Part shown: positions 13,988 to 21,592 of the stretch, piece after piece
How positions within the stretch are numbered: the first letter of the stretch is position 1
Layout: every line of letters begins with the position of its first letter
Source: CAYWTX01 sp964461295
Lineage (GTDB): Bacteria > Planctomycetota > Phycisphaerae > SM23-33
Direction of reading: 5' to 3'
Length of the DNA stretch: 23,353 nucleotides
NCBI GenBank assembly: GCA_964461295.1
Contig: CAYWTX010000585.1
Location: 1-23,353 of the forward strand
Notes under the pieces: model-generated
What the model saw: the letters and a program-made list of their open reading frames with translations, nothing else
Databases searched by the model: none
What the model was told of the DNA's origin: nothing
Translations under genes and position numbers: made by a program

Positions 13988-14377
13988 CTACAGATACCCC
14001 TCCCCGCCGGCGGGGCGGCGCCCGAGGAGTTCGTCGCGTTGGCGGCCGGTCATGGCCAGGGCGGCCGCGGCGCGCCGGTCGGCGGGCAGGGCGCGGAACT
14101 CCTGGAGCGTTCGGGGCACGGGCAGGTCGCTCGCCGCCGAGACGGGCGCCTCGGGCGAGGCGGCGGGGGCAACGGTAGCGCGGGAACTCTGGTCCCTGCG
14201 CGGCGATTCCCAGGGACTCAGGTCCCTGGGCTTGGCGACCGGAGCTTCCGAGGCAATGGGGTCGCCGGGGTTGGCGGGCGGGTTTGTCTGTGCGGGGCGT
14301 TGCAGCGCCCGCAGCAGGGCGTTCTCTTCCTCCAGTTGACGGGTGCGGCTCAACAAGGCTTCGATCGTTTCACTCAT
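13988..14377 (-). CDS. Hypothetical late-module protein with N-terminal coiled coil (129 aa)
   Basis: ATG 14377 preceded by AGGAG and overlapping the end of the previous gene by 8 bp. Residues 1-27 form a coiled-coil heptad pattern (IEALLSRTRQLEEENALLRAL). Residues 28-85 are a Pro/Ala-rich linker, part of which is encoded by a palindrome (14209-14230). Residues 86-125 are a compact helical segment (LQEFRALPADRRAAAALAM). It is the last gene of the operon, next to small lysis-type genes. No family recognised; an assembly or regulatory protein would fit. Confidence 0.6.
   Translation of the reverse strand: MSETIEALLSRTRQLEEENALLRALQRPAQTNPPANPGDPIASEAPVAKPRDLSPWESPRRDQSSRATVAPAASPEAPVSAASDLPVPRTLQEFRALPADRRAAAALAMTGRQRDELLGRRPAGGEGYL
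14209..14230. repeat. Palindrome inside the 129-aa coding region
   Basis: CCCAGGGAC, loop TCAG, GTCCCTGGG: a perfect 9-bp stem. It lies in the variable linker and is read through in frame, looking like a small interspersed palindrome tolerated by the protein. Confidence 0.55.
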
Positions 14378-14597
14378 CGGTCTTCTCCTCGCCCTTGACC
14401 AGGGCGTCCAGGGCCTGTCGGCAAACTCCGACGGCCGTCTCCGTTGCTTGCCAGGGGATTCCTCGTCCGCTGCGGACGTTCTCGGCCAGGGCGCGGCGAA
14501 ACCGCGCGGCGCTCCATCGGAGTTTCTCGCGGCAGAGGCGTTGCGCCTCGGCCAGCGGAACCAGTTCGTCGTCGGTCGGCGGCGTTGGTGCGTCCAT
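14370..14597 (-). CDS. Small hypothetical late-module protein (75 aa)
   Basis: ATG 14597, two bases after the stop of the holin-like gene, with GGGAG as ribosome site overlapping that stop. Acidic start (PPTDDELVPLAEAQRLCRE), then a helical and basic middle (RWSAARFRRALAENVRSGRGIPW) that could be a small HTH: the pattern LAEAQRLCREKLRWSAARFRRAL resembles phage excisionase/Nu1-like winged helices, where a Trp/Pro wing follows. That is suggestive only. It lies in a tightly packed string of short genes and overlaps the next by 8 bp. Confidence 0.6.
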   Translation of the reverse strand: MDAPTPPTDDELVPLAEAQRLCREKLRWSAARFRRALAENVRSGRGIPWQATETAVGVCRQALDALVKGEEKTDE

Positions 14598-14599
14598 GG

Positions 14600-14851
14600 T
14601 CACTCCCGCCGCGCCGGCGCGTCGGCGGAGGCCGGCTCGGTCGCGCCGGGCCCGTTGGCCAAGCGCCGCCGCCCCTTCACGCTGCTGTAGATGCTGATGC
14701 CCGCGATCGCCAACGCCGCCAGGGCCTCGGCGATGGCGGCGGCCTGGTTCCGCGCGTCGGCCGCGTCCATGCCCAGTTTGCCGGCCAGGAGCCACGCGAT
14801 GCCTCTGGCGGCCGCGGCGGCGACCCATCCGATCACTTGCTTGTTGTCCAT
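14600..14851 (-). CDS. Putative phage holin-like membrane protein (83 aa)
   Basis: Start at ATG 14851 (MDNKQVIGW); an upstream in-frame ATG is less likely. Residues 5-26 (VIGWVAAAAARGIAWLLAGK) and 42-62 (AAAIAEALAALAIAGISIYSS) are two hydrophobic helices, followed by a basic tail (VKGRRRL). Two short helices, small size, charged C-terminus and position among tail and lysis-type genes fit a holin of the Pam3-gp28-like type, a small membrane protein that makes inner-membrane holes at the end of infection. Assignment rests on topology and context, not a firm motif. Confidence 0.6.
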   Translation of the reverse strand: MDNKQVIGWVAAAAARGIAWLLAGKLGMDAADARNQAAAIAEALAALAIAGISIYSSVKGRRRLANGPGATEPASADAPARRE

Positions 14852-14891
14852 GATGTACGCCTTTCGTAGAAGTTTCCACGCCATGTGGCCG

Positions 14892-15215
14892 CTAAAGGCC
14901 CACCAGGGCCAGGGCGGCGGTCAGCAGGGCCTTGAGCACGGCCAGCGAAGCCTCGCGCTGGAGGGCCAGGCGCGACGCGTTCTCCCTGTTCGCCGCGAGC
15001 CACGCCTGTTCGTTGGCGTGCATGGCGTCCAGCAGTTCGTCGTCGGCCAGGCGGGCGGCCAGGCTGTCCATCGCCTCGCGCGTGCGCCCCTTGACGAGCA
15101 GTTCGATCCATGCCCAGATTTCCTCGGCCGACATCGCGGCCAGGGCCGGGGCGTACTTCGCCACGGCAGGACGCAACGGCTCGGGCACTTTCTCCAGCAG
15201 TTCCTGCGCGTTCAT
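14892..15215 (-). CDS. Hypothetical late-module protein with C-terminal hydrophobic helix (107 aa)
   Basis: ATG 15215 with AAAGGAA upstream. An all-helical protein: amphipathic helices from LLEKVPEPLRPAVAKYAPAL through EEIWAWIELLVKGRTREAM, and a C-terminal hydrophobic segment (LAVLKALLTAALALVGL, 91-107) that could anchor it in the membrane. It lies between the small lipoprotein-like gene and the holin-like gene. A lysis-accessory role is plausible from position only. Confidence 0.6.
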   Translation of the reverse strand: MNAQELLEKVPEPLRPAVAKYAPALAAMSAEEIWAWIELLVKGRTREAMDSLAARLADDELLDAMHANEQAWLAANRENASRLALQREASLAVLKALLTAALALVGL

Positions 15216-15237
15216 GTTGGTTTCCTTTGTGAGCGGG

Positions 15238-15301
15238 CGAACTTGTCGGCCGGACCTCCCGCGGGACTCGCCGTGCCTCGTTCGCGCGCGAAGCAAGTTC
15301 G
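15238..15301. repeat. Inverted repeat between the 107-aa and 91-aa genes
   Basis: CGAACTTG (15238-15245) and CAAGTTCG (15294-15301) with further GC-rich complementarity inside. It fills the whole spacer and could form a hairpin in the transcript. Confidence 0.45.
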
Positions 15302-15305
15302 GCCG

Positions 15306-15581
15306 TTAACGGCAGCCTTCCGGCCCGCAGGAGGACTCAAGGCCGTCGCGGGCGTCCTGGAACAGCCGCCAGCAGCGGGCATTCCACCGCAGCGCCTGTT
15401 TCATGCAGTTGGGGTCGAGGCGTCCGGCCTCGGCGCGGTCGGCGGTGGTGGCCGACAGGGCGGCCGTCTCGTCGAGGATCCGCGAGTACTCGGCGTTCAG
15501 CGTGACAGCCGAGCAGCCTGGAGCGACCGCGGAGGCGCCGACAGCACAGAGAAGACAGAGAGACCAGACCAGGATGCGCAT
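15306..15581 (-). CDS. Small exported/lipoprotein-like protein (91 aa)
   Basis: ATG 15581 with AAGGAG seven bases upstream. N-terminal signal: MRILVWSLCLLCAVGASAVAPGC. Cys23 after APG could be a lipobox Cys, though Pro at -2 is unusual; cleavage by signal peptidase I after ASA is the alternative. The mature part is about 70 residues, helical and Cys-rich at the end (SSCGPEGC). A small outer-membrane lipoprotein next to holin-like genes resembles an o-spanin in size and position. Not certain. Confidence 0.6.
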   Translation of the reverse strand: MRILVWSLCLLCAVGASAVAPGCSAVTLNAEYSRILDETAALSATTADRAEAGRLDPNCMKQALRWNARCWRLFQDARDGLESSCGPEGCR

Positions 15582-15624
15582 GCGCTTTCTCCTTCAAGAA
15601 AGGGGGTTGAGGGTGGTGGAGGAC

Positions 15625-15745
15625 GAACAACACGGACGAGCGCGGACTGGCACAGACGAACATGGACAGGGCCGACAGGAGCAGCGCCCATCAACGGAAG
15701 TCCGTGTCAGTCCCGTCTGCGTCTGTGTTTGTCCGTGTTCATGTC
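15625..15745. repeat. Inverted repeat of 10-bp words built on (A)CGGAC/CAGAC
   Basis: The left arm (about 15625-15671) is a row of words ending cGGAC or cAGAC every 10 bp (acacGGAC, gcGGAC, cacAGAC, catGGAC). The right arm (about 15698-15745) is their reverse complement (GTCcgtgt, GTCtgcGTCtgtgtt, GTCcgtgtt). The right arm overlaps the last codons of the 103-aa gene, so the hairpin starts right at its stop. Confidence 0.55.
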
Positions 15746-16050
15746 TTCAGGAAGTACCCCGCCAACAGCAGCGCTACGCCGACGGCAAGTTGCCAGACGC
15801 GGCGGGCCCAGGCGTTTCGGCCGCGGCGAGCGTCGGCGGCCCCCGCGCGCAAGAGCTGGATCTCCGTCTCGTGGCGGCCGGTGCGGTCGTACAGCGCGGC
15901 CACGTGGCCGTTGGTGCGGACGGTCTGCTCGTGGATGGCGTCGAGTTTGGCTGACATGCGGCCGAGTTGGCCGGTGATGCGGCCGAACGACTCGATGCAG
16001 TATGGGCCGGGAGCGGCGGGGCCGACGCAGGGGGCATCCGTGTCGTTCAT
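15739..16050 (-). CDS. XhlA-like coiled-coil membrane protein (103 aa)
   Basis: ATG 16050. Residues 20-70 form a coiled coil (GRITGQLGRMSAKLDAIHEQ ... ETEIQLLRAGAADARRG), followed by a basic patch (RRGRNAWARRVW) and a C-terminal transmembrane helix (LAVGVALLLAGYFL). This plan is that of haemolysin XhlA-type proteins, which sit next to holins in phage lysis cassettes. The last codons lie inside an inverted repeat. Confidence 0.65.
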   Translation of the reverse strand: MNDTDAPCVGPAAPGPYCIESFGRITGQLGRMSAKLDAIHEQTVRTNGHVAALYDRTGRHETEIQLLRAGAADARRGRNAWARRVWQLAVGVALLLAGYFLKT

Positions 16051-16061
16051 GGCGTTCTCCT

Positions 16062-16163
16062 CAGCTTCCAGCTTCCCGCCATCAGCCAGTCGGGCAGCAC
16101 CAACAGGCGCGGACTACTCATCGCCGCTCTTGCCGTGGCTGGCGGCTGGAAGCGGGCAGCCGG
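16062..16163. repeat. Inverted word repeat between the 103-aa and glycosyltransferase-like genes
   Basis: The left arm contains CAGCTTCCAGCTTCCCGCC followed by ATCAGCCAG; the right arm carries CTGGCGGCTGGAAGCGGGC. Complementarity is imperfect. The right arm encodes the last residues of the glycosyltransferase-like protein. Confidence 0.4.
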
Positions 16164-16707
16164 CGGCCACTTGTTCGTCGAAGCGGAACTCGGGACCGGG
16201 CAGCACGACCACGGGGAAGCGATGCCCCACGGCGCCGGCCGTGGCGGGCGTCAGGCCCGCGCGGTGGAACTTGCGCCAGAAGTACTGGCATTCGCACATG
16301 AGTTGCCGCATGCCGTCGGTCGAGAGCGTGAAGCGGAACCACGGCGGCGGCACGGCCGAGAGGGCCCGGCGGCTGATCTTGATGCAGGCGGCGCTGGCGG
16401 TGTGGGCGTGGGCCTCGCGCCCGGTTCGAGCCATGCAGCGTGCCGTGGCCACGTCGGCGGCGCAGGCCAGCAGTTCGTCGGTTTGCTCGACGGGCACGAC
16501 GTCGTCGTCGAGCAGGAGCAGCCAGGGCAGGCGGCACTGGTCGCGGAACCACAGCAGGATGCGGTTGCGGCGGCAGGCGAGCAGGTCGGGCAGGTCGCTG
16601 CCGCGGAAGACCCGCACGTGCTGGAACCGCTCGGCCCAGCGGCGCAGGTGCGGGTTCACGCCGCGCCCGGCCAGAACCGCCAATTGGATGTCGGGGTAAG
16701 AAAGCAT
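16114..16707 (-). CDS. Glycosyltransferase-like protein (197 aa)
   Basis: ATG 16707 with AAGGAA upstream. A small GT-A-like fold is suggested by a short N-terminal beta strand (IQLAVLAGRG), a nucleotide-binding-type helix region (RNRILLWFRDQ), and LPWLLLLDDDVVPVE, whose Asp67-Asp69 matches the metal-binding DxD of GT2-type enzymes at the end of a hydrophobic strand. A later CMARTG/ACIKISRRAL pattern and YFWRKFHRAGL follow; the GHRFP His could be a further metal ligand. No membrane anchor. A sugar transferase in a tail module may decorate fibre or host surface. The C-terminal codons overlap one arm of an inverted word repeat (16062-16163). Confidence 0.6.
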   Translation of the reverse strand: MLSYPDIQLAVLAGRGVNPHLRRWAERFQHVRVFRGSDLPDLLACRRNRILLWFRDQCRLPWLLLLDDDVVPVEQTDELLACAADVATARCMARTGREAHAHTASAACIKISRRALSAVPPPWFRFTLSTDGMRQLMCECQYFWRKFHRAGLTPATAGAVGHRFPVVVLPGPEFRFDEQVAAGCPLPAASHGKSGDE

Positions 16708-16752
16708 TGGCGGTTCCTTCTCTTGCCTGGCCTGGCACGGCGAGGCAGGCGC

Positions 16753-16771
16753 GCGGGCGTGAAACGCCCGC
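16753..16771 (-). terminator. Hairpin right after the 284-aa gene
   Basis: GCGGGCGT-GAA-ACGCCCGC, a perfect 8-bp stem with a 3-base loop, one base beyond the TGA at 16773. No T-run follows, so it may be a processing or stabilising hairpin, or a weak terminator. Confidence 0.4.
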
Positions 16772-16772
16772 A

Positions 16773-17627
16773 TCATTCCTCGTCCTGGAAGTGGCAGCAG
16801 CAGTTGCCGAACTCCAGCGTCCCAGGCGGCGGAGCGTGCGACACGATGCGGATGCGGCCGACGAGGATCGCGTCCACCATCTCGACCAGCATCCGGCGTT
16901 CATTGCGGACGCGGAATTCCAGGCAGCCCTCGCCGGTGACGCGGCATTCGATGAGGAAATCGCGCAGCGCTTGCTCGCTGGTGCTCCAGTTGCCCTCTGC
17001 GTCGAGCCAGCGGTAGATCAGCGCCCGCCAGTCGCCCCCGGCCCACGACCAGAGCAGGTTGGCCGACAGGCTCAGGGAGCCCCACCCGCCGCCGCCCATC
17101 GCGGTGGAGGCGGGATGCCGCCTGGGTTCATCGTGGGTGCATTGGCGGCCCTCCACGTCGATTTCGACATGCGAGAACTTGCACCCGCTCAAGGTGTGGA
17201 AGGCGTCGGTCGTCTCGTCCAGGCCGGAGTAATGCACGCAGAACGAGCTGGTCCGCTCGACTCCCAGCCACGAGCCGCTGACGTCGATGAGCGTCTCGAC
17301 GGCGCCTCCCTGGCGGCGTTGCTGCCAGAACCGCACGAGCTGCCCCGGCGTGCCGAACGCGCAGGTCGCGTAGTCGCGCGCGGGCTTGCCCACCAGCCCC
17401 AGCGGCGCCGCCGCATCCTCGTATTCCTCCAGGTCCTCGTTCCACCACTGCTCGGTGATGGCGTACCGCCCGGTCTCGTCGTCAAACAGCAGCACCCGCG
17501 CCACCCCGGTGCGCAACGGTTCGGCGCAGGCCAGCGGGCCGTCGCCGACGGCGCTGGACGCCTCCGCCCGCCGCCGCGCGGCCGAGCGGCGCGCCGCCTG
17601 AATCGCCTGCCTGTGCAGTTGGTTCAT
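16773..17627 (-). CDS. Late-module (tail-associated) protein of unknown function (284 aa)
   Basis: ATG 17627 overlaps the TGA of the 738-aa gene (ATGA), so the two are coupled and probably made in matching amounts. The N-terminal 30 residues are basic (HRQAIQAARRSAARRRAEA), then an acidic, Trp-rich beta-type region (YAITEQWWNEDLEEYED; LVRFWQQRRQGG; GCKFSHVEIDVEG). The C-terminus has several Cys (GNCCCHFQDEE). No signal peptide or membrane helix. No recognised family; position and coupling suggest a baseplate or tail-tip component. Confidence 0.65.
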   Translation of the reverse strand: MNQLHRQAIQAARRSAARRRAEASSAVGDGPLACAEPLRTGVARVLLFDDETGRYAITEQWWNEDLEEYEDAAAPLGLVGKPARDYATCAFGTPGQLVRFWQQRRQGGAVETLIDVSGSWLGVERTSSFCVHYSGLDETTDAFHTLSGCKFSHVEIDVEGRQCTHDEPRRHPASTAMGGGGWGSLSLSANLLWSWAGGDWRALIYRWLDAEGNWSTSEQALRDFLIECRVTGEGCLEFRVRNERRMLVEMVDAILVGRIRIVSHAPPPGTLEFGNCCCHFQDEE

Positions 17628-19840
17628 TGGCTCACCTTCAGCAGCGAGCTGTCCAGCAGCAGCTCGGTCTTGTTGGCCCCGTGCTGGAAGTTCCACACCA
17701 CGCCGGCGATCACCGGGGCGTAGCGCCACTCGCCGCTGCGGACCGTCAGGTCGATCGCCCGCCCGTCCGTGCCGCTCACCACGTCGCCGGGGGCGTAGGA
17801 GCGGCTGACGTGCCGCAGGATGATCGAGCCGTGGACCAGTTCGTCCTCCATGGCGTCGCGGACGGCGGCGGCGAACGCCGTCGCGGACGCCGTGTCGTCG
17901 CGCGTGTCGTGCCGGTCGGCGGCCAGGTCCAGCGGATCGCCGCCGGCGGCGACGTCGCGGGCGACGAAGCGGTGCTCGGCCCGCACGGCCTTGCGGGCCG
18001 CAAAGGGCCACGAACTCGAGATGCGCCGCTCGGCGCGGCCGATCACGGGCTGGTCGGACTCGACGGAGCCGACCAGCCGCAGGACCAGCCCGACGCCCTC
18101 GCCGCGCAGGGCGTTGTGCAGAAGCGTCAGGTAGCTGAGGTGCCCGTAGCGGTCGAAGAGCGTCTCGCTGCCGCCGACGTGGCGGGCATAGGCGTCGGCG
18201 TACGGATACCAGGCCCACAGCGGGTTGATCGGGATGGTGAAACCGGCGCGGTCGCGCCAGAGGACGGCCGGCGCCTGGACCCACGACGCGTCGTCGCCGT
18301 CGATGCCCAGTTGCACGAAGGCCGGCAGATGCCTCGCGCCCGTGTCGGCGTCATCGCGAAGGAAGGTCGAGCCGACCGGGCGCGGACGGCGGAGGAAGTT
18401 GCCCTCGACGTCCAGGCCCGCGGCGGCGATGTCGCCGGGGGGGCAGCCCACGGCGTTGAACGCGCCGTCCTCGTTCCACGTGAAGCCACGGAAGACGTGG
18501 CGGAAGTCGGGGTTCGCGGCCGATCCGTACGTGTAGTTGGCGTCGAAGAGCCCGACGGAGAGCAGTCCGCCGGCGTCGCACGGCCACTGCATCGGATCGA
18601 CGCCGTCGTCGCCGGCCCAGTCGGCCAGGTCGTGCGCGCGGGTGTCCCACGCGGGGTTCAATTCGCCGCCGGCGGCGGCGAACGCCAGCGCCACCTGCCG
18701 CCGCCTGCGGTCGCCGATCACGGCCACGTCGTTGCGCACGTTGTGGCTGTCGCGCACCAGTTCGATGCGCTGCACCTCGGCCCGCTGGGCATCGGCGTCG
18801 GTCACGCTCAGCCCGCCTTCCACCAGCGGCGCCATGCAGGGGCGGCGCACCCGCTCGCCGTCGGCCTGGCCGCGAAGGCGAAACACGCGGAGGTCGTGCC
18901 GGCCGTCGCGCCCGGCCCAAGGCTCGATCGCGTAGCCCCACCCCGCCGCGTGCAGCACCCGCCGCAAGGCGGCGGGCAGGTCCAGCCCTTCCACGTCCAC
19001 CTCGCTCAGCGGCGCGTCGTGCAGATCCGCCGGCAGGGACGCCAGGCTCCGCGGCGAGATGACCTCGTACCCGTCCACCGCCTCCACCAGCGACTGCACG
19101 GCCGCCCCGGCCGTCCAGTGCGTCGCGGCGTAGACCCACTCGCCATCGACGACGCGCCGACCGGGCGCGTCGAAGGTTCGCGCCTTCGCGGCCGGGGCTT
19201 CGCCGCGGGCGTCCAGCCGCCAGAAGGCCGGCTCGCCGTCTGCCGTCGCGGCGCAGGCGTTCGGCTCGCCGTCTTCGTTGAAGACCACCGGCAGATGCCC
19301 GCGGAAGCTGTTCGCGGCCGTCAACTCCTCCCCCCCAGCCAGGCCGGCGATGATGTTCGCGTCCACCTCAGGCACCGCGTGCCACTGGCCCGACACGACC
19401 TTGCCGGCCAGGAGCAGTTCCGGCCCGTAGGCGGTGACCTGGTGGCTTTCGCCCTCCTCGGCGTCGACGAGGAGGCGGTCCTGGGCGACCACGCCGCGAA
19501 ACCACTCGCGTTGCTCGGTACCGCCCGGGCCGCCGGCGCACGCCTCCACCAGCCGCACGCGGTCGCCGGCAAGCAGGCCGACGTCCTCGACGCGGTCGCG
19601 CGCGGGTTTGCCCGGCCCCTGCCCCAGCACGCGCCGAAGCGTCAGCGTGCTCGGACGGGCGTTGGCGTGCCAGGAAAGCTGCATCGGCCGCCACCACGCC
19701 GCGTGCACTTCCTCCAGCCATTCGGCCGCGCTGGCGGTCGCTTCGCCCCCGGCCGTCGCCACGCGGGCAATGTAGATGCGCATCGTTGGCACGGCCGTGT
19801 AGGCGGGGCCGGTGAGTGGGTAGTTCCAGGTGAACTGCAT
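17624..19840 (-). CDS. Large phage tail/baseplate-type protein (738 aa)
   Basis: ATG 19840 with AAGGAG five bases upstream. No signal peptide; mostly beta-type with many Trp and Tyr. The first 150 residues (WNYPLTG, LSWHANARPSTLTLRRVLG, GDRVRLVEACAGG, GVVAQDRLL, YGPELLL) look like the first barrel of a baseplate-hub/gp27-type domain. The middle includes VEGLDLPAALRRVLHAAGWG, a helix-turn pattern also seen in hub and late-control proteins, and the C-terminus (DVVSGTDGRAIDL) carries a short beta barrel. This suggests a tail hub or baseplate wedge. A direct family match cannot be named from sequence alone. Confidence 0.7.
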   Translation of the reverse strand: MQFTWNYPLTGPAYTAVPTMRIYIARVATAGGEATASAAEWLEEVHAAWWRPMQLSWHANARPSTLTLRRVLGQGPGKPARDRVEDVGLLAGDRVRLVEACAGGPGGTEQREWFRGVVAQDRLLVDAEEGESHQVTAYGPELLLAGKVVSGQWHAVPEVDANIIAGLAGGEELTAANSFRGHLPVVFNEDGEPNACAATADGEPAFWRLDARGEAPAAKARTFDAPGRRVVDGEWVYAATHWTAGAAVQSLVEAVDGYEVISPRSLASLPADLHDAPLSEVDVEGLDLPAALRRVLHAAGWGYAIEPWAGRDGRHDLRVFRLRGQADGERVRRPCMAPLVEGGLSVTDADAQRAEVQRIELVRDSHNVRNDVAVIGDRRRRQVALAFAAAGGELNPAWDTRAHDLADWAGDDGVDPMQWPCDAGGLLSVGLFDANYTYGSAANPDFRHVFRGFTWNEDGAFNAVGCPPGDIAAAGLDVEGNFLRRPRPVGSTFLRDDADTGARHLPAFVQLGIDGDDASWVQAPAVLWRDRAGFTIPINPLWAWYPYADAYARHVGGSETLFDRYGHLSYLTLLHNALRGEGVGLVLRLVGSVESDQPVIGRAERRISSSWPFAARKAVRAEHRFVARDVAAGGDPLDLAADRHDTRDDTASATAFAAAVRDAMEDELVHGSIILRHVSRSYAPGDVVSGTDGRAIDLTVRSGEWRYAPVIAGVVWNFQHGANKTELLLDSSLLKVSQ

Positions 19841-19858
19841 GGGGGCTCCTTGGGGAGG

Positions 19859-19958
19859 GAATGGACGGCATGGACTACAAGGACGGAATGGACAGGGGAA
19901 ACAACAAAGGCGGCCCCCTGGCCGTCCATGTCGTCCACTCCGTCCACGTCGTCCATTC
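19859..19958. repeat. Inverted repeat of 9-bp words containing TGGAC
   Basis: Left arm (19859-19897): AATGGAC ATGGAC AAGGAC ATGGAC spaced every 9 bp. Right arm (19918-19958): the reverse complement at the same period (GTCCAtgtcGTCCActcc and so on). Each arm is about 40 bp. The spacer separates the LamG fibre gene from the 738-aa gene. Confidence 0.65.
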
Positions 19959-19962
19959 TTTG

Positions 19963-21336
19963 CTATGCCACGGCCTCAACACTCGCCGGCGGCGCCGCTG
20001 GCGGCGAGGCGTCGGCCACGTACGGGCCGATCACCCGCGAGAGGTGGCCTTCCACCCCCTCGGCCGTGCGGGCCGCGACGGCGAACCAGCGCGACGCGCC
20101 GTCGGGCAGCGTGAAGGTGTGCGAGTACTCGCCCACGCCCGCGGCGGCGGGCAGGGCATCCGGCGCGCCGGGCACGATCTGCCGCGAGTCGCGGCAGTAC
20201 AGCGCGAACGTCGCGGGCTCCGCCCCGCCCCCGGGGCCGCCCTCGCCGCCCTGCCAGTGCCATCGCAACTCGATCCGCCCGCCGCTGAGCGCCTCGGCCG
20301 CCAGCCAATCCACACTCGCCGGCCGGCTGCCCAACCACTCGCCGCCGGCGTCGGTCTCCAACTCGCACGAGCAGGACAGGTCCGGCGTCTCGACGCCGTC
20401 GGCGAACGGGCGAAGCACCAGCGTGTGCCGCCGCCCCGCGGCCGGCGCCAGGCCCGCAACCCGGGCCGGGCTGTGCTGCACGGTGGCGATGGGGCCGGCG
20501 AAGTTGACGCTGTCCAGCCCGCCTTCGCCCCAGTAGAGGCGGTAGCCGCGGCTGGCCGGCGGGGAGGGCGGCAGGACGTACATTCGCCGCCGCGGGCGGA
20601 ACATCTCCCACGGGTCCGCCGACAGCAAGGCGATCTCCGCGCCGCTCAACGCCCGGTTCCACAGGCACGCGGCGATGATGCTCCCGGCGAAGTTGTAGGA
20701 ACCAACGTACCACAGCCGCCCCACGCGGCTCCCGACGGTCGTGGTGTCGGCGAAGACGCTCTGGCTGAAGGCGACCGACTGGTTCCTGGTCCGCGCGCCG
20801 TCCCTCCAGAGCTCAATCCTGTTCTCGGCCAGACGGCACACGACCGCCAGGTCAGCCGTCGCGGCGTTGGTCAGCGGCGTGTTGTCGGTCGCCTGCTGCG
20901 AGGCCTCCGCGGATGACCGCGCCGCCCCCGACCACGTGCGATCCGCCTTGATGTTCAGGAAGATTCGAGTGGTGTCCGCCACGCCGCGGTCCAAGAAGAA
21001 GGCGGCGCCGTCGGTGTTGGTCTGCCCGGCGGCCGGGCGGACCCGCGCCCAGACCGTGGCCGCCCCCCGCCCCGGCAGATCGTACGTGCCGTTGGGCAGC
21101 GCGACGTAGTTCGCGCCGCCGTTGACGCAGGCAACGTGCGGCCCGCCGCCGCCGTGCTGCCAGGCGGACGAGCCGTACAACGTGCCGTGCCGCCCGCCGC
21201 CGCTCAGGTCGCCGACGCGGGTGCCCGCGGCTTCCCACATCGGCAGGGCCAGCACCAGCCCGCGGCACAGCGGGTGCCCGCCGCGAATGCCCGGGCACCA
21301 CAAACGCGGCTTCACGATGTCGATGGAAGATGGCAT
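19963..21336 (-). CDS. Phage tail-fibre-type protein with LamG domain (457 aa)
   Basis: ATG 21336, ribosome site weak. No signal peptide. Residues about 40-250 are a concanavalin/LamG beta sandwich: LVLALPMWEAAGTRVGDLSG at the start, GTLYGSS, a strand-rich middle, and the closing motif LWNRALSGAEI (225-235) followed by DPWEMFRPRR, which recurs at the end of LamG modules in tail proteins. Residues about 265-457 look like an Fn3-like beta domain (GYRLYWGEGG, WFAVAARTAEGVEG). The architecture fits a host-surface carbohydrate-binding fibre. Directly downstream on the same strand lie the 738-aa and 284-aa genes. Confidence 0.75.
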   Translation of the reverse strand: MPSSIDIVKPRLWCPGIRGGHPLCRGLVLALPMWEAAGTRVGDLSGGGRHGTLYGSSAWQHGGGGPHVACVNGGANYVALPNGTYDLPGRGAATVWARVRPAAGQTNTDGAAFFLDRGVADTTRIFLNIKADRTWSGAARSSAEASQQATDNTPLTNAATADLAVVCRLAENRIELWRDGARTRNQSVAFSQSVFADTTTVGSRVGRLWYVGSYNFAGSIIAACLWNRALSGAEIALLSADPWEMFRPRRRMYVLPPSPPASRGYRLYWGEGGLDSVNFAGPIATVQHSPARVAGLAPAAGRRHTLVLRPFADGVETPDLSCSCELETDAGGEWLGSRPASVDWLAAEALSGGRIELRWHWQGGEGGPGGGAEPATFALYCRDSRQIVPGAPDALPAAAGVGEYSHTFTLPDGASRWFAVAARTAEGVEGHLSRVIGPYVADASPPAAPPASVEAVA

Positions 21337-21365
21337 GGGCGTGTCCTGTTGGAATGCACGGGAGA

Positions 21366-21584
21366 GAAACAGCCGATCACGATCACGATCACGAACGGAC
21401 CGGGATGCAAGCGACTCGTCTCTTCGTTTGTAGTTCCGCCCTTGGGGCCAGGGCGTAAGGAGGGCCGTTCCCGTTCGAGGGCGTGCAAGATTCCGCCTTA
21501 CGGCCCTGGCCCCAAGGGCGGTACTACGAACGGGGAAGCAACCTTCCCCTTCGCTCGTGATCGTGATTCGTGATCGGCTGTTTC
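21366..21584. repeat. Two nested inverted repeats
   Basis: Outer arms: 21366-21395 (GAAACAGCCGATCAC then GATCACGATCACGAA) and 21555-21584, complementary apart from one extra base. Inner arms: 21425-21460 and 21496-21532, about 36 bp of near-perfect complementarity with a shared core GCCCTTGGGGCCAGGGC. The whole 220 bp could fold into one long cruciform or RNA hairpin. It fills the spacer between the 131-aa and LamG genes. Confidence 0.75.
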
Positions 21585-21592
21585 CCCTCCCC

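Noticed and set aside
17627..20536. Very long plus-strand frame (969 codons) opposite the 738-aa and LamG genes
   Set aside because: Antisense shadow of high-GC coding sequence: His/Arg/Val/Ala-rich with no domain, no ribosome site, and spanning two real genes and their repeat-filled spacer.
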